DNA of 35,207 nucleotides, taken from JBOHTO01 sp050733695 (lineage in GTDB: Bacteria > Gemmatimonadota > Gemmatimonadetes > Gemmatimonadales > Gemmatimonadaceae). Numbering within the stretch: position 1 is the stretch's first letter; each line of letters starts with the position of its first letter. This document shows positions 31,637 to 35,207 of this stretch, piece after piece. Both the position numbers and the translations under genes were made by a program. The notes beneath the pieces are model-generated. The model made no database searches, had not been told where the DNA came from, and saw only the letters and a program-made list of their open reading frames with translations. The DNA is taken from NCBI GenBank assembly GCA_050733695.1, contig JBOHTO010000030.1:1-35207 (forward strand), given 5' to 3'.

Positions 31637-34600
31637 GTGTCCATGCGCTTCGACGACCTCACAAAACTGTGGGTGCGCAGCGCCTTCATCGAGGCCGCGA
31701 CGGCATCGATGGGCGCGGCGCGTCTGGCTACGCAGGCCGTCTCGCTGCTGATCATCGATGTCGACCGTTTCAAGCTGGTCAACGACCGACACGGACACCT
31801 TCAGGGCGACGATGTGCTCGTCGAGGTCTCCGATATTCTCCGCAGGAACCTGCGCGGCTACGACGTTGCCGCACGCTACGCCGGCGACGAGTTCGTGCTG
31901 CTCCTCCCGGACACTCCTAGTGAAGGCGCCAGGGACGTTGCCGAGCGCATCTGCGCCGCGGTGCGCGGGCACTCGTTCGAGCTGCGCGACCGGCCTGGTG
32001 CGATTACTGTCACCGCGTCGGTAGGAGTGGCATCGTTCCCGGAACACGGCGAGGACTACGACACACTCTTCGCCGCGGCCGACCGCGCACTGTATCACGT
32101 CAAGCGGCACGGGCGGGATGGGTCCGCCGTGGCCCCGCTCCCCGGGGCGGAGCCGATCCCCATGCCGCTCAGCATCGAGCGATTCGTGGGCCGTGTGGAA
32201 GAGCTGCGCACCCTGGTACGCCTGCTGGAGGACGCGTCGGAAGGTCGGCCGCGAGTGGTCGCCATTACCGGTGAGGCCGGCGTTGGCAAGACCACACTCA
32301 TCAGGCAGATCGAAGCCGAGGTCCGTCTGCGCGCAGGATCGCTGGTCTCGGGGCGCAGCCACGAGGCGGACGTCCAGCCGCCGTATGCGCCGTGGACCGA
32401 AGTGATCGGCGCCATTCGCCGCCTCGGCGTCACGCCCGTCCGGCGCTGGCGCGAACTGCCCAACATTGTGCCGGAGCTCGCCGGCGAGCGCGCCGATGAC
32501 GCTCGTTCCGTGGTCGGTGCAGGCAGCAAGTACATGCTTCTCGAGGAGATCGCCGAGTTCATCCGGCTCGCGGCGCACGAACATCCGCTCGTCATCTCGC
32601 TGGACGATGTTCAGTGGTCCGACTCGGCGTCGTGGGACACGCTGGAGTATCTCGTGCCTCAGTTGGTGAACGAGCGCGTCCTCATCTGCCTCACGCTGCG
32701 CGCGGAAGAAACCCACGGCGAAGCACTGATCCGGCGCCAGCGCCTCTCGAGAAGCGAGCTTTTCCACGAGATCACTCTCTCGCGGCTCACGCGGGAAGAG
32801 CTGAAGCAGTGGATCGAAGCGGCCTTCCACAGGCAGGATGTGGGTCGTGAGCTCCTCGCGTTCCTGTATCGGCACACGGAAGGCAACCCGCTGTTCGTCG
32901 TGCAGGTGCTGCGCACCCTGGTGGACGAGGGGGCGGTATGGTATGCGGATGATCACTGGGATTGGCGTCCGGTGTCACAGCTTCGCCTGCCAGTGGGCGT
33001 CACTGACCTCATCTCGCGCCGGCTGTCGCGACTGTCGCAGACGGCGTACGGGATGCTCACGACCGCGGCGGTGATCGGGCGGGAGTTCGATCTGGACCTC
33101 GCGATCGCGGCCGGCATTGGCGCCGAGGACGAGCTTCTGGACGTCATCGACGAGGGGATACGTGCCTCCGTGCTGCAATCTGCGTCGGAGCGTGACTCGG
33201 ACCGATACACCTTCACGCATGGCGTGATGGTGGAGGTGCTGCGCGGCGCCGTGAATCCGCGGCGGTTGCGACGCCTGCACGAACGCGTCGCGCAGGCGAT
33301 GGAGCGAAAGACGCCAGACGCGTTCGCCGAGATCGCCGCGCACTACGATCGCGCCGGCAGCAGCGAGAAGTGCTACGAGTTCGCCATGCGCGCGGCCAGG
33401 CGAGCCACGGTAGTGTACGCGTACCAGGAGGCAACGGAGTTCCTCCGGCTGGCGGAGCGCAACGCGTCATCACCGGCCGACCTGGCGGAAATGCGCGTCC
33501 AGCTCGCAGAGATCGCCGAAGCCATCGGCCGCTACGACGAGGCGGAGGAGCTGTGCGATCTCGCCATCGAGTGGTTTACGGGGCAGGGAGACGCACAGCG
33601 CGCGCTCCAGCTCCGCGGAACGCGCGAGCGCCTGCGCACGCTCCTCGGCCAGCCGGCGAGTCGGACGCTCGAGGCCTGCCTCGCGCTGCACGAGGAGGCG
33701 AAGACGCTGGGACTCGACGAGGAGCGCGTCAAGCTGCTCATGCAGATCTCGCTCGTGCACTGGCGCCTGGGCGACATGCGTTCGGCGGAAAGCTGTGCGT
33801 GGGAGAGCGTGCGTCTTGCAGAAAAGCTGCGCGCCGGCGTGCTGCTCGCCGAGTCACTCAACCGGCTGGGCAATACGATACGCCAGGAGCAGCCGGGTCA
33901 GGCGCGCGAGGTATTCACGCGGGCGCTCGAGCTGTTCCAGCGGCTGGGCGATCATCGCGGTCAGGCGCGCTGCCACAACAACCTCGGCATCGTGCACACG
34001 CAGATGGGCGACTGGGTGCTCGCGGAGAAGGAGTTCACGACGGCGATTGCGCTGGCGCGCAGTGCTGGTACGCCCGACCTCTGGGGTCTCGCCGCGCTCA
34101 ATCTCGGCGTCATCTTCATGAAGGCGGGCGAATACGTGCGCGCGCGCGATCTGTTCGGCGAGGCGCTCGCCCTGTTTGCCGCGGCCAAGAACAGCGAGCG
34201 CCAGTTGTATGCGCTGTACAACCTTGCCTATCTCGATCTCGAGCGCGGGGAGAACGAATCCGCTGCGGAGTTGTACGACGCGGCGGGCGCGCTGGCCCAG
34301 CGCATCGGGCACTCCGACATCGAGATCGGAGCGCTGGCTGGTGCCGGCGTCTCGCTCCACAGGCAGGGGAAACTCGCGGAGGCGAAGCGCGCCCATGAGA
34401 ACGCCGAGGCGCGAGTGCGTCCTCGCGCCGACTGGTTCCAGGGGCGCGAACTCGTGGAGGCACTCCGCGTGTGCATGGCAGAGGAATACGGCACGCACGC
34501 CGAGGCCATCCAGCGGCTCGACGCGGCCCTCGCGATGGCCGAAATGAGCGACCTGTACAGCGCTGCATGGCTGGCGGCCACCTGCGCCGAACTGCTCGCC

Positions 34601-34714
34601 GACAAGGATCCCGAATACGCGCGAGGCTCGGTCAGTCGATACGCGGATCGGGTTCGTGCCCACGGATACGCGGACATGGCTCGGCGATACGATCGAATTC
34701 TGGAGCGGACTTGA
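31637..34714 (+). CDS. GGDEF - AAA ATPase - TPR fusion protein
   Basis: The 1025-residue protein has an N-terminal diguanylate cyclase domain (1-165): IIDVDRFKLVNDRHGH, an A-G-D-E-F signature (82-86) in place of GGDEF, and an inhibitory-site RxxD (RGYD, 73-76) five residues before it. An AAA/STAND-like ATPase follows: Walker A GEAGVGKT (212-219), Walker B LVISLDDVQWSD (318-329) and GNPLFVVQVLR. From about 560 to 1010 it is TPR repeats (AREVFTRALELFQRLGDHRGQARCHNNLGIVHTQMGDW and others). No TM or signal peptide is seen. It probably couples a sensed signal to c-di-GMP. GTG 31637 or ATG 31643 could start it. Confidence 0.85.
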   Translation: MSMRFDDLTKLWVRSAFIEAATASMGAARLATQAVSLLIIDVDRFKLVNDRHGHLQGDDVLVEVSDILRRNLRGYDVAARYAGDEFVLLLPDTPSEGARDVAERICAAVRGHSFELRDRPGAITVTASVGVASFPEHGEDYDTLFAAADRALYHVKRHGRDGSAVAPLPGAEPIPMPLSIERFVGRVEELRTLVRLLEDASEGRPRVVAITGEAGVGKTTLIRQIEAEVRLRAGSLVSGRSHEADVQPPYAPWTEVIGAIRRLGVTPVRRWRELPNIVPELAGERADDARSVVGAGSKYMLLEEIAEFIRLAAHEHPLVISLDDVQWSDSASWDTLEYLVPQLVNERVLICLTLRAEETHGEALIRRQRLSRSELFHEITLSRLTREELKQWIEAAFHRQDVGRELLAFLYRHTEGNPLFVVQVLRTLVDEGAVWYADDHWDWRPVSQLRLPVGVTDLISRRLSRLSQTAYGMLTTAAVIGREFDLDLAIAAGIGAEDELLDVIDEGIRASVLQSASERDSDRYTFTHGVMVEVLRGAVNPRRLRRLHERVAQAMERKTPDAFAEIAAHYDRAGSSEKCYEFAMRAARRATVVYAYQEATEFLRLAERNASSPADLAEMRVQLAEIAEAIGRYDEAEELCDLAIEWFTGQGDAQRALQLRGTRERLRTLLGQPASRTLEACLALHEEAKTLGLDEERVKLLMQISLVHWRLGDMRSAESCAWESVRLAEKLRAGVLLAESLNRLGNTIRQEQPGQAREVFTRALELFQRLGDHRGQARCHNNLGIVHTQMGDWVLAEKEFTTAIALARSAGTPDLWGLAALNLGVIFMKAGEYVRARDLFGEALALFAAAKNSERQLYALYNLAYLDLERGENESAAELYDAAGALAQRIGHSDIEIGALAGAGVSLHRQGKLAEAKRAHENAEARVRPRADWFQGRELVEALRVCMAEEYGTHAEAIQRLDAALAMAEMSDLYSAAWLAATCAELLADKDPEYARGSVSRYADRVRAHGYADMARRYDRILERT

Positions 34715-34856
34715 CGACCGCAAGACAGGTCAACCTGACCGGCAAACGGTTCACTGGATCGGTCACACAAGCGGACGCTGAAAGCGGTAAAATCAGTAGC
34801 GACATGATGTTGAGACGGTGAGGCGCGGCTCTCGATCGGTGGTACACGGCGTGCCT

Positions 34857-34881
34857 TTGTGGAGGCTCGGAAGCTCCACAA
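34857..34881 (+). promoter_or_regulatory. Leader hairpin before the last lipoprotein gene
   Basis: TTGTGGAG (34857-34864) pairs perfectly with CTCCACAA (34874-34881), 16 bp before ATG 34898. A -10-like TAAAAT lies at 34788-34793. The stem includes a GGAGG, so it might influence translation, but this is uncertain. The rest of 34715-34897 shows no gene. Confidence 0.4.
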
Positions 34882-34897
34882 TTTCATCGGATGCCAC

Positions 34898-35207
34898 ATG
34901 CGTCGTAACCAGTCGCACTTCATTCTTGCCGGTTCGCTGCTCGCGCTCGCCCTCCTCGCGCTCTCGGGCTGCACCGACACGGCGGTGGAGCCGCGCACGT
35001 CGCCCATGCCTTTGGGCGCGCTCACGCCCGACATCATTGTCGACCGCATAGCGCCCGACTCGCTCTCGGCCGACTTCACCGTCACGCCCACCGGTGGCTC
35101 ATTCGTCTTGGGCAAGCACGCCATCTACTTCCCGCCCCACTCCATCTGTGACCCCGGGTCGAGCTACGGACTCTCGCAGTGGGATGCTCCCTGCGTGGTC
35201 GCAGACG
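34898..35207 (+). CDS. Lipoprotein of unknown function (partial)
   Basis: ATG 34898 opens a frame that runs to the window end, giving 103 residues. A signal peptide (about 1-24) ends in the lipobox LSGC (Cys25), then a TDTAVEPRTSP linker. The beginning of a mature domain follows (DRIAPDSLSADFTVTPTGGSFVLGKHAIYFPPHSICDP). The mature part has several Cys and Pro residues and looks like an extracellular domain. I do not recognise the family. The leader hairpin lies just upstream. Confidence 0.6.
   Translation, partial: MRRNQSHFILAGSLLALALLALSGCTDTAVEPRTSPMPLGALTPDIIVDRIAPDSLSADFTVTPTGGSFVLGKHAIYFPPHSICDPGSSYGLSQWDAPCVVAD

Noticed and set aside
31625..32956. 443-codon minus-strand frame opposite the GGDEF-AAA-TPR gene
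   Set aside because: It is a shadow of a well-supported gene; the composition is Arg/His/Gln-rich and no motif is seen.

Overview
The window is a high-GC bacterial chromosome segment with no rRNA, tRNA, phage or transposase genes. Lineage is inferred, not shown. Lipoproteins whose mature ends start C-(A/T)-D-(A/T), many TPR and AAA-TPR proteins, an AraC-type HTH regulator with a receiver-like N-terminus and near-leaderless starts together suggest Gemmatimonadota or a related soil group. A 16S rRNA or ribosomal protein gene elsewhere on the contig would settle it.

Layout. 1-2.1 kb holds the 5' end of an ABC exporter, a DoxX-like membrane protein and a YeiH-type exporter. 2.1-4.3 kb holds an intact VapBC toxin-antitoxin pair, a NiCoT-like metal transporter and a second antitoxin whose VapC partner is internally deleted. 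4.4-7.6 kb is a two-gene unit of a CatE-like dioxygenase and a glycogen-debranching-type glycosidase. 7.6-10.5 kb is an ABC-2 exporter with a SIMPL-domain protein. 10.6-14.6 kb is a coupled oxidative pentose phosphate operon (pgl, HAD hydrolase, gnd, zwf). 14.8-17.7 kb has a MATE exporter, an alpha/beta hydrolase and a TRIC-type channel. 17.8-20.4 kb has a NagZ-like glycosidase, a VOC protein and an ECF sigma factor with a SnoaL-like tail. 20.5-23.5 kb has two TPR proteins separated by a stretch of decayed genes (a kup 3' end and a methyltransferase 5' part). 26.6-31.6 kb is a cell-wall cluster (polysaccharide deacetylase, PBP1A, M23 peptidase). 31.6-34.7 kb is a GGDEF-AAA-TPR fusion, followed by a lipoprotein gene cut by the window end.

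The most unusual region is 23.5-26.6 kb. An AraC-type regulator, followed by a single-domain response regulator, diverges from a 41-codon exported peptide gene with a lipobox and a C-terminal cysteine. That peptide gene converges on a 415-residue TPR gene across a strong hairpin terminator. Both target genes are preceded, in the same orientation relative to transcription, by an identical 37-bp element. The element carries two GATGTCA half-sites exactly 21 bp apart, the geometry expected of an AraC-family site. This looks like a small regulon or a candidate peptide/TPR signalling cassette that I do not recognise from the literature.

A second theme is local repeat instability. There are four minisatellites (two of them touching stop codons), a 12-G tract before the deacetylase, a Pro-coding pyrimidine tract in the YeiH gene, and a frameshift consistent with loss of one 4-bp repeat unit in the methyltransferase remnant.
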